DNA of 64,000 nt from NCBI RefSeq assembly GCF_003688915.1, contig NZ_REFU01000001.1, positions 2,728,001-2,792,000 on the forward strand. Reading direction: 5' to 3'. Position 1 is the first letter of the stretch. The number at the start of each line of letters is the position of its first letter. This document shows, in pieces, positions 38,801-46,327 of the stretch. The position numbers and the translations under genes are program-made. The notes beneath the pieces were generated by a model, which saw only the letters and a list, made by a program, of their open reading frames with translations, was not told where the DNA came from and searched no databases. Source of the DNA: Rhodococcus sp. SBT000017 (GTDB lineage Bacteria > Actinomycetota > Actinomycetes > Mycobacteriales > Mycobacteriaceae).

Positions 38801-39046
38801 TTCAAGAAGCCGGGTGCACGCACGCCCGGTGCGGCAGCAGCGACTCCCGCTGAGCCGAAGACTGCAGAGCCCGAGAAGGCCGAGCCGACTCCGGAAGCCG
38901 CTGCACCCGAGGTACCGAAGGCCGAGGCGTCGGACACTGCCGGTGAGGCCGCATCCAACGGCTCCGATGATCGGACTCCGCCCCAGCCGAAGGCCGGTGG
39001 ACTCGGATTCGCTCCGGGAGCCAAGGTTCCGGGTCGCCGGAAGTAA
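35804..39046 (+). CDS. etfD: EtfD-like membrane iron-sulfur oxidoreductase with repeat tail
   Basis: 1080 residues. About five membrane helices in the first 250 residues (NarI-like); two 4Fe-4S clusters (CTECGRCQSQCP at 298, CTTCGACVEQCP near 399); two heterodisulfide-reductase CCG-type cysteine domains (TCAHCFNALG, HDPCYLGRHN with CCGAGG and GCPFCR). From position 780 on, a low-complexity Lys/Ala/Pro tail contains tandem copies of KPKGLAVKSGFKKPGAKAPG. The M. tuberculosis homologue Rv0338c (EtfD, 882 residues as I recall) re-oxidises EtfBA and so drains electrons from acyl-CoA dehydrogenases into the respiratory chain; the same role is inferred. The tail makes this protein longer. Confidence 0.85.
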   Translation: MNALTITLGTVGALLSLVCWYVFIRGGLRMFNIVRIGQPAPDRWRPIVPRFKQMMIEFLAHTKMVKFRTVGWAHWLVMIGFMLGAIVWFEAYGQTFNPEFHWPIVGDTAAYHLIDELLGLGTVIGITTLIIIRQLNHPRKPERQSRFAGSGFKAAYFVEAVVLIEGLGMVFVKAGKIATYGHGNPYTDFFTIRLAELLPANSNMVAVFAFVKLMSGMIWLYIVGSRINWGIAWHRFTAFPNIYFKRMDDGTVALGPAKPMMSGGKVLEMEEADPDVDAFGAGKIEDFSWKGWLDFTTCTECGRCQSQCPAWNTGKPLSPKLLIMSLRDHSHAKAPYLLAGGKKDMAGDEVGLVDAEGNVDQKALDAIPQNARDEADRKLVADAIEGGIIDPEVLWSCTTCGACVEQCPVDIEHVDHIIDMRRYQVLIESEFPSELAGLFKNLENKGNPWGQNSKDRLNWINEMDFDIPVFGQDADSFQDYEYLFWVGCAGAYEDRAKKTTKAVAELLATAGVKFMVLGADETCTGDSARRAGNEFLFQQLAMQNIETLNNVFEGVEQNKRKIVVTCAHCFNALGNEYPQVGGDYEVVHHTQLLNRLVRQKKLIPVASVSQDITYHDPCYLGRHNKVYDAPRELMAASGSNLKEMPRHGERSMCCGAGGARMWMEENIGKRINIDRVDEALATNPKKIATGCPFCRVMLTDGVTARQEGGAHEGVEVVDVAQLMLESITRVESSVLAENIKVIPRERTPEEKLATENAAEVEEAERIAPVEEPAEAKSAPAAPAPKAGGGLKMKGLAKAPGAKAPGSAAPADTADAEPAAKPKGLGMAGGKAPGGKGLQMKGKAPGAKAAAPADAPAATEAPATAETSESTPSVKPKGLAVKSGFKKPGAKAPGKSAAEAPVSEAPETSGEATESASAATESKPTVQPKGLAVKSGFKKPGAKAPGKPAAEAPVSEAPAAEAPTAEAPVAEATASEAPATEAAAESKPTVQPKGLAVKSGFKKPGARTPGAAAATPAEPKTAEPEKAEPTPEAAAPEVPKAEASDTAGEAASNGSDDRTPPQPKAGGLGFAPGAKVPGRRK

Positions 39047-39124
39047 CCTCACACCCTTTTTACCGACTGCGCGCCCTTGCTCAATTCAGAGCAGGGGCGC
39101 GCAGTCGTCAGTAGGGGTGTGAGG
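39047..39124. repeat. Dispersed hairpin repeat, copy 1 (also etfD terminator)
   Basis: Nested hairpin: outer stem CCTCACACCC/GGGTGTGAGG (39047-39056, 39115-39124), inner stem CGACTGCGCGCCC/GGGCGCGCAGTCG (39064-39076, 39095-39107), tip TGCTC/GAGCA. It starts at the etfD stop. Related copies, sharing GAGCAGGGGCGCGCAGTCGT, are at 40155-40212 and 46380-46441. Confidence 0.85.
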
Positions 39125-39139
39125 TCCCCCGGCCCTCGG

Positions 39140-39167
39140 TTATCCACAGGCACACCAGTTATCCACA
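39140..39167. promoter_or_regulatory. Two perfect DnaA boxes
   Basis: TTATCCACA at 39140-39148 and 39159-39167, same orientation, 19 bp apart, 52 bp before the DUF559 gene. They match the consensus DnaA box exactly. No dnaA, dnaN or gyrase gene is nearby, so this is not the chromosomal origin. Confidence 0.6.
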
Positions 39168-39218
39168 ATCGGCCACTTGGGGGTTGTCGAAAGCGATTGC
39201 GCCCGAGAGCATTTCTTC

Positions 39219-40208
39219 ATGACCCGCATAGTCTCGCGATCCGACGCTCTCTCCCGCGTAATTTCCGACGCAGAGCTGCAGCGCTACTGCCGAACGCGAG
39301 CGTGGCGTCGACTCCGTCCCGGAAGGTTCGTCAGCAGAGACAAATTCGACGCACTGCCCAGGGAAGACAAGCATCGGGTCATCGCCGAGGCCGTGTTCGA
39401 CGCGACCATCGCCCCCGATGCCGTGGTCAGCCATGTGAGCGCAGCAATATTCCACGGTCTCGACGTATGGAATGCCGACCTGAGCCGAGTGCACATCACG
39501 CGCAATCGTGCCCGTGGCGGCGGTCGTAGCAGCGCCGTTCGAGCAGTGCACACCTCGCCGTACACCGACGACGAGGTCGTGGACTTCGACGGCGTGCGAG
39601 TCACAGGCCTGGCGCGCACCGTTGCCGATTGTGCTCGCTCACTTCCGTTCGATACGGCCGTCTGCGTCGCGGACTTCGCTGCGAGAACCCGCGGCCTCAC
39701 CACCGAAGATGTTCTTGCAGCATTGGATTCATGCCCCAACCACCCCGGCAATCGGATGGCGCGTCGAGTCGCAGAATTCATGGACGGCAGATCCGAGAGT
39801 GTCGGGGAATCACGCGCCCGGGTGTTGCTGCATCAGCTGGGTTACAGCCCGCAACTACAGGTGCAGATAGTCGATGAGCGCGGCTTCGTCGGGCGCGTGG
39901 ATTTCGATCTGCCCGACATCGAGACCGTTCTCGAATTCGACGGCAAGGTGAAGTACGGACGCTACGTGCCCGAGGGGAAGTCTGCGGCCGATGTGTTGTG
40001 GGACGAGAAGCGTCGCGAGGATCGCATCCGCGCAACCGGCCGCCAGGTGGTGCGCATCGCCTGGTCGGATCTCGATCACCCCGAGTTCGTCGATCGGAGG
40101 CTCCGCGATGCTGCCGACAGAGCGCGACGCCACCGAGCGACCTCTTTACGGACCGCGCGCCCCCGCTCACGTCAGAGCAGGGGCGCGCAGTCGTCAGAAA
40201 GTGTGTGA
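39219..40208 (+). CDS. DUF559 / AbiEi-like DNA-binding protein
   Basis: 329 residues. N-terminal winged-helix-like part (VISDAELQRYCRTRAWRRLRPGRFVSR) typical of AbiEi-type antitoxin proteins; C-terminal PD-(D/E)XK-like DUF559 domain with VLEFDGKVKYGRY and VLWDEKRREDRIRATG. No toxin partner gene is adjacent. The last 18 residues (RPRSRQSRGAQSSESV part) are encoded by the dispersed hairpin repeat, and the stop lies inside it. Start ATG 39219 was chosen because the conserved region begins there; an earlier in-frame ATG at 39177 exists. Such genes are multicopy and often mobile in Rhodococcus-type genomes. Confidence 0.75.
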   Translation: MTRIVSRSDALSRVISDAELQRYCRTRAWRRLRPGRFVSRDKFDALPREDKHRVIAEAVFDATIAPDAVVSHVSAAIFHGLDVWNADLSRVHITRNRARGGGRSSAVRAVHTSPYTDDEVVDFDGVRVTGLARTVADCARSLPFDTAVCVADFAARTRGLTTEDVLAALDSCPNHPGNRMARRVAEFMDGRSESVGESRARVLLHQLGYSPQLQVQIVDERGFVGRVDFDLPDIETVLEFDGKVKYGRYVPEGKSAADVLWDEKRREDRIRATGRQVVRIAWSDLDHPEFVDRRLRDAADRARRHRATSLRTARPRSRQSRGAQSSESV

Positions 40209-40212
40209 GGTC
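40103..40212 (+). repeat. Left 110-bp direct repeat bounding the sbnAB segment
   Basis: From CCGCGATGCTGCCGACAGAG to GTGTGAGGTCC. It matches 46328-46441 with few differences and a 3-4 bp length change. It includes the 3' coding end of the DUF559 gene plus the dispersed hairpin. The first half is absent from the copy at 39047, so this pair shares a longer ancestry. Confidence 0.85.
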
Positions 40213-40253
40213 CACTTCCGGCTCTGCCCATCTGATTCGCTCGCGTAGCGAGC

Positions 40254-41690
40254 TCACAAAACGATCATCAAAGCAGCACCGATCACCATGATCAGCACGA
40301 CGAGGCCAAGAATTTTGAAGCCGAACCTCAGCATGCGTGTCTCTTCGTCGCGAGTTCCTTTGCCTGCCACTGCGAGAACAAGAAGAGTCTCGGGAACGGA
40401 CGCAAAAATCGAATGCCCAGCGCCACTGTTCTGCAAGGCAACTGCAGCGGAGCCAGCACCGAAGAAATCACCGATATTCTGTTGCGGAATGACCATCAAC
40501 GCATTGGCACCGGTGTTCGATCCCACCAGGTAACCAGAAATCACGGCCAGCAAGGGAACGAACACAACGAAACCGATGTCACCTGCTCGACCAACCAATG
40601 CAGCGAGATCACCAACCGCCCCAGAGTAATTCATGAGTTGAGCAGCCGCGGCGAACCCGAACAAAGCAACCAGCGGTTTCCAACCGCCTTGCGCGGCAAT
40701 CCGGATAGCGCTGACGTTCACATAACGCCAACCGAAACCCACGGACACGATCAGCAACGCGAGACCGGGAGAGAGCAAGGGCTCGAATGAAACTCGCCCA
40801 GCGTGCAGCGCTACCGCGGTTCCCCAACCCGTTGCAGCGTCGGCGACACGCGCAACCAAAATAAGTGCCACGACCACTAGAAACGGAGACAAGGCCCGCC
40901 ACGGTGGTGCCGTGGCGGCCTGACGACGAGCTGCCAGGAGTATGTAACCGAGTACGCCGGTCACCGCCCCTGCTGTGACGCCGGCGAGTGGCACCAACCC
41001 GACGAAGTTCATACCTATGAGCACCAGCGCGAACGTGACGCCCAATCCTGCCGCAACGACGATGGTTCGGGTGCGTTCGGCTCGATCGGAGACCAGCAGC
41101 GCAGTCACGATCGCGAAGGCCGGAAAGATGGCTGCGCTGAACAACGATGATTGAAAACCGATGTCGCGGGCGGTGTTACCCGATAAGTCGGCAGCCACCG
41201 TGGTTGCCAAACCAGCGGTGCCCCAGGGCATGATCGTCAAACTGAGCATTGAGGCCAGCAAGGCCTTCGCTCGGGGTAGCAGTTGCAACAGGACCGGCAC
41301 GGTGACAAGGAGCGAGACGCCGAAGCCTGTGATCGATTCGAGTGCCGGTGCAAATCCGACGGTGAGAATGACGGTCGCGGTGGCAGGACTGACGGGCCAG
41401 CGCTCGATCCACCCGACGATTGTCGCGTGCGTGCCGTTGCGACGCAGCACTTCGTTGAGCAGCAGTCCTGGGAAGATGATGAGTCCTGCATCGGCGGTCA
41501 ACAGGATTCCTGCTTCGAGCGCAGGTGGGGATGCCTCCACGAGTGCGGCAGTACCGAGTACGACGGCAAACATTGCGGCGGCAGCAAGGACCGAAGCCAG
41601 CGCGACCTGCCACGCGGCACGTCGGACGATCAGTACGCCGACCACGACGATGACGGCCGGGACAAGGACGATCATCAGTTCGAGGGTCAT
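40254..41690 (-). CDS. Lactate-permease-family transporter (LctP-like)
   Basis: 478 residues, about 12 hydrophobic segments. Family motifs of L-lactate/glycolate permeases: FAPALESITGFGVSLLVT (conserved GFGV loop), IMPWGTAGLATTVAADL, and near the end SGYLVGSNTGANALMVIPQQNIGDFF, where lactate permeases have GGFLTGSNTASN. Shorter than classical LctP (about 550). Its start overlaps the stop of the FAD gene (ATGA) as the fourth gene of sbnA-sbnB-FAD-transporter. Possible substrates are a small carboxylate or the product of the cluster; direction of transport is not evident. Confidence 0.8.
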   Translation of the reverse strand: MTLELMIVLVPAVIVVVGVLIVRRAAWQVALASVLAAAAMFAVVLGTAALVEASPPALEAGILLTADAGLIIFPGLLLNEVLRRNGTHATIVGWIERWPVSPATATVILTVGFAPALESITGFGVSLLVTVPVLLQLLPRAKALLASMLSLTIMPWGTAGLATTVAADLSGNTARDIGFQSSLFSAAIFPAFAIVTALLVSDRAERTRTIVVAAGLGVTFALVLIGMNFVGLVPLAGVTAGAVTGVLGYILLAARRQAATAPPWRALSPFLVVVALILVARVADAATGWGTAVALHAGRVSFEPLLSPGLALLIVSVGFGWRYVNVSAIRIAAQGGWKPLVALFGFAAAAQLMNYSGAVGDLAALVGRAGDIGFVVFVPLLAVISGYLVGSNTGANALMVIPQQNIGDFFGAGSAAVALQNSGAGHSIFASVPETLLVLAVAGKGTRDEETRMLRFGFKILGLVVLIMVIGAALMIVL

Positions 41691-43267
41691 AGTTCGACCG
41701 CAACTCTGGGCTGCACGCTGCCCACCAACTCCATGAGGATCACGTCGAGTTCTCGGTGGGCTCGAGACGGAACTGCCGGCGAGGGAATGTAGTGGTTGTA
41801 GTACGAATACCCCTCGGCAGGTGGCCCGACAACGCATATCGACTGGGGTCCAGCGCTGGTGTGCAATCGGGCTCCTTCGATACGTCCTGCAGGTAAAAGC
41901 GAAGGCGCAGCGGCAGAGGTCTCTCTGGCATCCAGGATTTCGTCGACGGTGACGACCGAGGGGACGGTCAATTGTCGTGACACGACCTGGAACCCATCGC
42001 CTACTGGTGTGAGTATGGGATCGGGGCCCGGTCCCAGTTGCAATATTCCTGACTGGTGAAGTGCGATCAACTCCGCGATGCGTTCTTTCTGCGGTCCGAT
42101 GACCAGGCGGTTGATCAGGTTGGGGGTAGCGGCGAAGAATGCTGCCTTCACCATCGGGTGCGCGTCGTCCACGGCTTGGCGAATATGTTCGCGATTGGTT
42201 CGCAGAGCTTCCAGAGTGGCTTTGTAGTTGCTCTTGGGAATACCTGCTGAAGCCTCGGTCAAGTCCCATCTGGCGTCGGCAAAGACGGTTCTCGAATACG
42301 TTTCGTGATCGACCCACATCTTGTCGTCTGAAAGCTTGTTGTGTAGGCGCTGCTGTTCGCGGTCGTTCAATCGCGGCGATAGTTCATCGATGAGCATTCT
42401 CTGGGCGCTATTTCGCGGATCCGTCGACGCGGTGAAGTACTTGCAAAGGAGAGAATCGACATTGTCTGCGAACAGATCGCTCGCATGGGCTCGACCATAT
42501 GGATCAGTCTCGGGTCTGGCTGCGGGCAGTTGGCCAGATCGGCTGGTGAGGGTGAGGAAGGGCTCCTCGCCGCTGGGATGGTAGGTGAAGATTCCAGCGG
42601 TGTCACGAGTGAAACGGCCGCCGCGCCCGACAGTGAGGTGCGCGACAAGATCCATGGAAGTCAGACCCATGCCCCTGAGCAAAAGTCGTCGGCGCGGAGG
42701 CACGCGGTCCAGCTCGAGCTGACGGGCGGACCGATCTGTTCCATGACCGGTGGCGATGATGACCAAGTCGTAACGCAGCTCGGTCGAATCTGTCGCCGTT
42801 CTGACAGTTGCGCCTGTAGACAGCGCGCGCACGGCGGTTGCTTCGTTGCGGTGCACCTTCACCGTGAGACGGTCGGTGTCGGTCGTGAATCGGGCCGCTG
42901 CTTCGGCGAGATACTTGCCGATCAGGCCACGAGGCAGAAAGTCCGTGCGTTCCGGCCGTCGCTCATCGCCATACTCGACCACCGTCTGGCCGTTGTCTCG
43001 AACCCATTCGTAAAACGTGGGACCCGGCGTGGTCGGGGCTCCCGGGATAACCATCTCGGCGTCGGTGTACACCGTCAGTTGGGACGCAATGGTGTTCAGT
43101 CGGATGAACTCGGGGAGGTCGGGATTGTGCACCCCCCAACCGTCCGATCGACTCGAGTCGAAGACGTCGATCGTGGCTGCAAAGTCTGTCTCGGACAAAT
43201 GCGCTCCGACACGTTCGAGGGCGACCAGTCCGCGAGGTCCGAAGCCGACTATGGCAACTCGAATCAT
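41687..43267 (-). CDS. FAD/NAD(P)-binding oxidoreductase
   Basis: 526 residues. N-terminal dinucleotide-binding motif VAIVGFGPRGLVALERV (GxGxxG), then DGWGVHNPDLPEFIRLNTIASQ and a second nucleotide motif region LVIIATGHGTD. This arrangement is seen in the NAD_binding_9-type flavoproteins, distant relatives of N-hydroxylating monooxygenases. Start ATG 43267 has GGAG six bases upstream; an ATG at 43279 is also in frame. It begins 14 bp after the sbnB stop. In this operon it might oxidise or hydroxylate the diaminopropionate product; that is inference. Reaction unknown. Confidence 0.75.
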   Translation of the reverse strand: MIRVAIVGFGPRGLVALERVGAHLSETDFAATIDVFDSSRSDGWGVHNPDLPEFIRLNTIASQLTVYTDAEMVIPGAPTTPGPTFYEWVRDNGQTVVEYGDERRPERTDFLPRGLIGKYLAEAAARFTTDTDRLTVKVHRNEATAVRALSTGATVRTATDSTELRYDLVIIATGHGTDRSARQLELDRVPPRRRLLLRGMGLTSMDLVAHLTVGRGGRFTRDTAGIFTYHPSGEEPFLTLTSRSGQLPAARPETDPYGRAHASDLFADNVDSLLCKYFTASTDPRNSAQRMLIDELSPRLNDREQQRLHNKLSDDKMWVDHETYSRTVFADARWDLTEASAGIPKSNYKATLEALRTNREHIRQAVDDAHPMVKAAFFAATPNLINRLVIGPQKERIAELIALHQSGILQLGPGPDPILTPVGDGFQVVSRQLTVPSVVTVDEILDARETSAAAPSLLPAGRIEGARLHTSAGPQSICVVGPPAEGYSYYNHYIPSPAVPSRAHRELDVILMELVGSVQPRVAVEL

Positions 43268-43280
43268 CGATCGCTCCATC

Positions 43281-44234
43281 CTAGAAGAACTCCACAATGG
43301 CGGGGTGTGCGGTGTTATCCAAGACATGGACAGCGGCCGCAATGTCAAGAATTCCGAGACCGAACGGCGACACTATGACCGGTCGATCGTCCAGGGACAC
43401 TTCACCGGCGAGCAGTTCGGGAATTGTTCCGTTGATGAAGTCCAGGTGCCCTACTTCGCTACTTGCGAGCTGGAGAGAAGTGCCCTCGCGCACAGCATGT
43501 TCCGCGTCGTCCACGATGTTCTGTGCGTCTAGGAGAACGGAAGGTTCCAGATCACGGAGTGAGACGTGCAGGACTACTTGACCATCTCGAAAAGGACGCG
43601 ACACGAACGGAGCCTGAGCGGTTGTTGCGAACACGACCAGATCCGAGTCCAGCGCTTGCTCGAGACCAAGTGTCTGAGTGACTCCTATCGAATGAGTCAG
43701 CTCAGCGGCGCGAACGGGGTCGTTGTCATGGACTGCGACGGGGGCGCTCAGGCCGAGGTGGTGAAGGTAGTCGAGGATGCTGACCCCGATATAGCCCGCG
43801 CCGATCAGTCCGATGGACCCAGGCCCGTTCCCGCGGTTTCGATAGATGGAATCCGCCGCCAACGCAGCGGATGCTGCCGTGCGGGCAGCGTTGATCGGCG
43901 AGGCCGCGATAAACGCAACGGGATAACCGGTCTGCATATCGTTGAGCACTATCGATGCGAAGGCTCTGGGACGTCCCGATTCCAGATTCGCAGGGAAGCT
44001 GGAAACCCATTTCACGCCCGCATAGTCTCGACCGGTCGAATTCGTAAACCGCGAAAGCAACGCAATAATACGGTCCGCTGGACGGTCCGCGAAACGAAGA
44101 AAGTGCGAGCGTGGGGTCTGCTCAGGGTTGACGCGGTGCGCCTTGTACGCGGCCGCAACAAGTTCCAGAACGGAATTTTTGTTTTGCAGCGCATGGGATG
44201 TTTGACTCTGATTGACGATAGAAACCGCGTTCAC
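43281..44234 (-). CDS. sbnB: SbnB-like N-(2-amino-2-carboxyethyl)-L-glutamate dehydrogenase
   Basis: 317 residues, ornithine-cyclodeaminase/mu-crystallin family, SbnB branch. N-terminal SHFLRFADRPADRIIALLSRF and KWVSSFPANLESGRPRAFASI are characteristic of SbnB rather than ornithine cyclodeaminase; Rossmann motif IGLIGAGYIGVSILDYL. SbnB oxidatively splits the glutamate adduct made by SbnA to L-2,3-diaminopropionate and 2-oxoglutarate with NAD. The GTG start overlaps the sbnA stop (GTGA), so the two are coupled. DNA here is visibly richer in A/T than the flanks. Confidence 0.88.
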   Translation of the reverse strand: MNAVSIVNQSQTSHALQNKNSVLELVAAAYKAHRVNPEQTPRSHFLRFADRPADRIIALLSRFTNSTGRDYAGVKWVSSFPANLESGRPRAFASIVLNDMQTGYPVAFIAASPINAARTAASAALAADSIYRNRGNGPGSIGLIGAGYIGVSILDYLHHLGLSAPVAVHDNDPVRAAELTHSIGVTQTLGLEQALDSDLVVFATTAQAPFVSRPFRDGQVVLHVSLRDLEPSVLLDAQNIVDDAEHAVREGTSLQLASSEVGHLDFINGTIPELLAGEVSLDDRPVIVSPFGLGILDIAAAVHVLDNTAHPAIVEFF

Positions 44235-45217
44235 GGCTGGAGCTCATTTCTTGTTGGTGTTGCCGATACAGAGGGTACAACTGCGCCAAATGTTGTCGCG
44301 ACCCAGCAATCGTCGAAAATTGTGTTCAAATATCGTTGACCAGAATCCGGTGAGATACCGACCACGACATCGTGTTTTTTGAAACCTGAATCGTATCGGC
44401 GAATGGCTGCCATGACGCTTCCAGTGCTACCGCCCGCCAGCAGACCGTGCTCCCTCGCGAGGCGGCGGCATTCGACAACCGCGGCCAGTTCGTCCACGAG
44501 TTCGATATTGTCGACATCGAGGCCCTGTACGTGACCTGGACGCCTGCTGGTACCAAGCCCTGGGATGTATCGCGGAGCAGGATCGTCCCCGAAAGTCACA
44601 GATCCGACAGTATCGACGGCGACCACCGTGGTAGCCGTTCCCAGACGGCTCAAATAGTCGACTACACCGCGGATGGTGCCCCCTGTGCCGACTCCGATAA
44701 ACAGATAGTCGATGTGGTGAAATGCTGCGGCAAGCTCCGGACCAGTTAACGCCATGTGTGCAATCGGGTTACTTGGATTCTGATATTGGTTCAGCCAGAT
44801 CGCGGTTGAGTCGGTAGCTATGATCTGATCGATAGCAGCCAAACGCGTACCGAGATACCCCCCGTTTTCATCGCGATCACACACCCGGTGGATCTCTGCG
44901 CCGTAGGCTTGCATCTCTGCAATCGCAGCCACATTGCTATTGGGATCGACTACACACCGAAACTTGTAATTTCGAGCGGCACAAATCATTGCCAAAGCAA
45001 TGCCGAGGTTCCCGGACGACGATTCGATAATCAACCTTCCCGAAAGGTCTCCGTGTTTCTTCTCGGCGTCGCTGATCAGATATCGAGCGGCCTTCATTTT
45101 TACTGATCCAGCAGTGTTCAAGTGCTCGACTTTGAGGTACAACTCATCCGTGTATACGACTCCTGGTAGCTGAAGATATGGATCGAATGTGGTCAGTTCT
45201 TCCGGCCGGACGGCCAA
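44231..45217 (-). CDS. sbnA: SbnA-like N-(2-amino-2-carboxyethyl)-L-glutamate synthase
   Basis: 328 residues, cysteine-synthase-fold PLP enzyme. PLP lysine in NTAGSVKMKAARYL, phosphate-type loop ESSSGNLGIALA, and GVGTGGTIRGV. The SVKMK sequence in place of the SVKDR of cysteine synthases is typical of SbnA-type enzymes, which join O-phosphoserine and glutamate. Start is a TTG: 45217 is eight bases after GGGGAGG, while the alternative TTG 45223 is only two bases from it, so 45217 is preferred. First gene of the operon, divergent from lysR. Confidence 0.88.
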   Translation of the reverse strand: MAVRPEELTTFDPYLQLPGVVYTDELYLKVEHLNTAGSVKMKAARYLISDAEKKHGDLSGRLIIESSSGNLGIALAMICAARNYKFRCVVDPNSNVAAIAEMQAYGAEIHRVCDRDENGGYLGTRLAAIDQIIATDSTAIWLNQYQNPSNPIAHMALTGPELAAAFHHIDYLFIGVGTGGTIRGVVDYLSRLGTATTVVAVDTVGSVTFGDDPAPRYIPGLGTSRRPGHVQGLDVDNIELVDELAAVVECRRLAREHGLLAGGSTGSVMAAIRRYDSGFKKHDVVVGISPDSGQRYLNTIFDDCWVATTFGAVVPSVSATPTRNELQP

Positions 45218-45303
45218 GGTCAATCCCTCCCCGGTTTCGCTGCTGAGTGCAATGGCTCACTCATGTCATATCCGCACTACGCGCATCGAGCAGGAACGAA
45301 ACT

Positions 45304-45321
45304 AGCTCAGCTGGCAGAGCT
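45304..45321. promoter_or_regulatory. Candidate LysR operator
   Basis: AGCTC-N8-GAGCT dyad in the 144-bp gap between sbnA and lysR, about 40 bp before the lysR start. It contains a T-N10-A core, close to the LysR-type T-N11-A pattern. Confidence 0.4.
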
Positions 45322-45361
45322 GGAGGTAATGCCGAATCAGCGCGCACTATGCTTCTGAAAC

Positions 45362-46243
45362 ATGGGACTGGAACTTCGTCACCTGCAGGCGCTCATCGCA
45401 GTGTCCGAGGAGGGCAGCATTTCTCGTGCTGCGCGCCGTTTGCATGTTGGACAGCCGGCTCTCTCTCGCTCCATTGCGCAGCTCGAACGCGAAATCGGAG
45501 CTCGACTGTTCGACAGAACGTCTGCCGGCGCGACGCTGACGACAACCGGTGAGGCCTACCTCGTCAGGGCCTCGCGGGCGATCTCGGCGTTCGATCTGGC
45601 CGTGCAACCTCCCGAGTCGGTGGGCACAGTCATAGTCGGCTACGTGTGGTCGGCCTTGGGATCTCTGACCAACACAGTGTTCGAGACGTGGAATGCCACC
45701 AAACCACAGGAGCAGTTGATGCTCAAGAGGTTCGCGAGCCGCACCTCCGGTGTCGAATCGGGAGAGGCCGACCTGGGGATAGTTCGGCAGGGAATCGCCT
45801 CGGTCAGCTTTTCCAGCTCGTTGTTCGGTGAAGCAAGGGTCGTCGCACTGTCCCAGCGGCATCGGTTGGCGGACCGTCCGGAGCTCGCACTCTCCGACCT
45901 TTCGGACGACATCATCGTGCTCGATATCATGTCGGGCACAACCACAATGGACCTATGGCCTGCCCATACCCGTCCCTTCAGTCGACCGATCGAATGTGGA
46001 TCGGTGGACGAATGGAACCATCATGTGTCGCTGGGCCACGGAATCGGAATCACAGCCGAGTCGACGCCACACATGCACCCTTATCCAGGGATCGTCTACG
46101 TACCCATGAAAGCGACGACGCCGCGCATCGAAGTCTTCTGCATCTGGGACAGTCCCCACTTGACCCCGGTCGCTACCGAATTCTGCGCAATGGTTCGGAC
46201 GGTTCACAAACATCAGCTCACCTCGAAATCCGAACCTTCCTAG
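45362..46243 (+). CDS. LysR-family transcriptional regulator
   Basis: 293 residues. N-terminal helix-turn-helix LRHLQALIAVSEEGSISRAARRLHVGQPALSRSIAQLE is a textbook LysR signature (quoted as two adjacent blocks), followed by a ligand-binding domain of normal size. Divergent from sbnA with a 144-bp shared promoter, so it probably activates or represses the sbnA operon in response to a related metabolite. The gene ends 84 bp before the right direct repeat. Confidence 0.88.
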   Translation: MGLELRHLQALIAVSEEGSISRAARRLHVGQPALSRSIAQLEREIGARLFDRTSAGATLTTTGEAYLVRASRAISAFDLAVQPPESVGTVIVGYVWSALGSLTNTVFETWNATKPQEQLMLKRFASRTSGVESGEADLGIVRQGIASVSFSSSLFGEARVVALSQRHRLADRPELALSDLSDDIIVLDIMSGTTTMDLWPAHTRPFSRPIECGSVDEWNHHVSLGHGIGITAESTPHMHPYPGIVYVPMKATTPRIEVFCIWDSPHLTPVATEFCAMVRTVHKHQLTSKSEPS

Positions 46244-46327
46244 GCCTGCGCGTCAGCGACATGTCCGAAGCGGATGGATAAGGAATCGACTTCGTCTGAC
46301 CTCGAGCAGCACAACCAGCTCAGACGA

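Noticed and set aside
39140..39167. Chromosomal replication origin
   Set aside because: Only two DnaA boxes and no dnaA, dnaN, recF or parAB nearby.
39219..40208. Type IV toxin-antitoxin system
   Set aside because: The N-terminus resembles AbiEi, but no AbiEii-type nucleotidyltransferase gene is adjacent.
45301..45330. tRNA-like D-arm (TAGCTCAGCTGGCAGAGC)
   Set aside because: No anticodon arm, T-arm (GTTCGA) or acceptor stem follows. Kept only as a LysR operator candidate.
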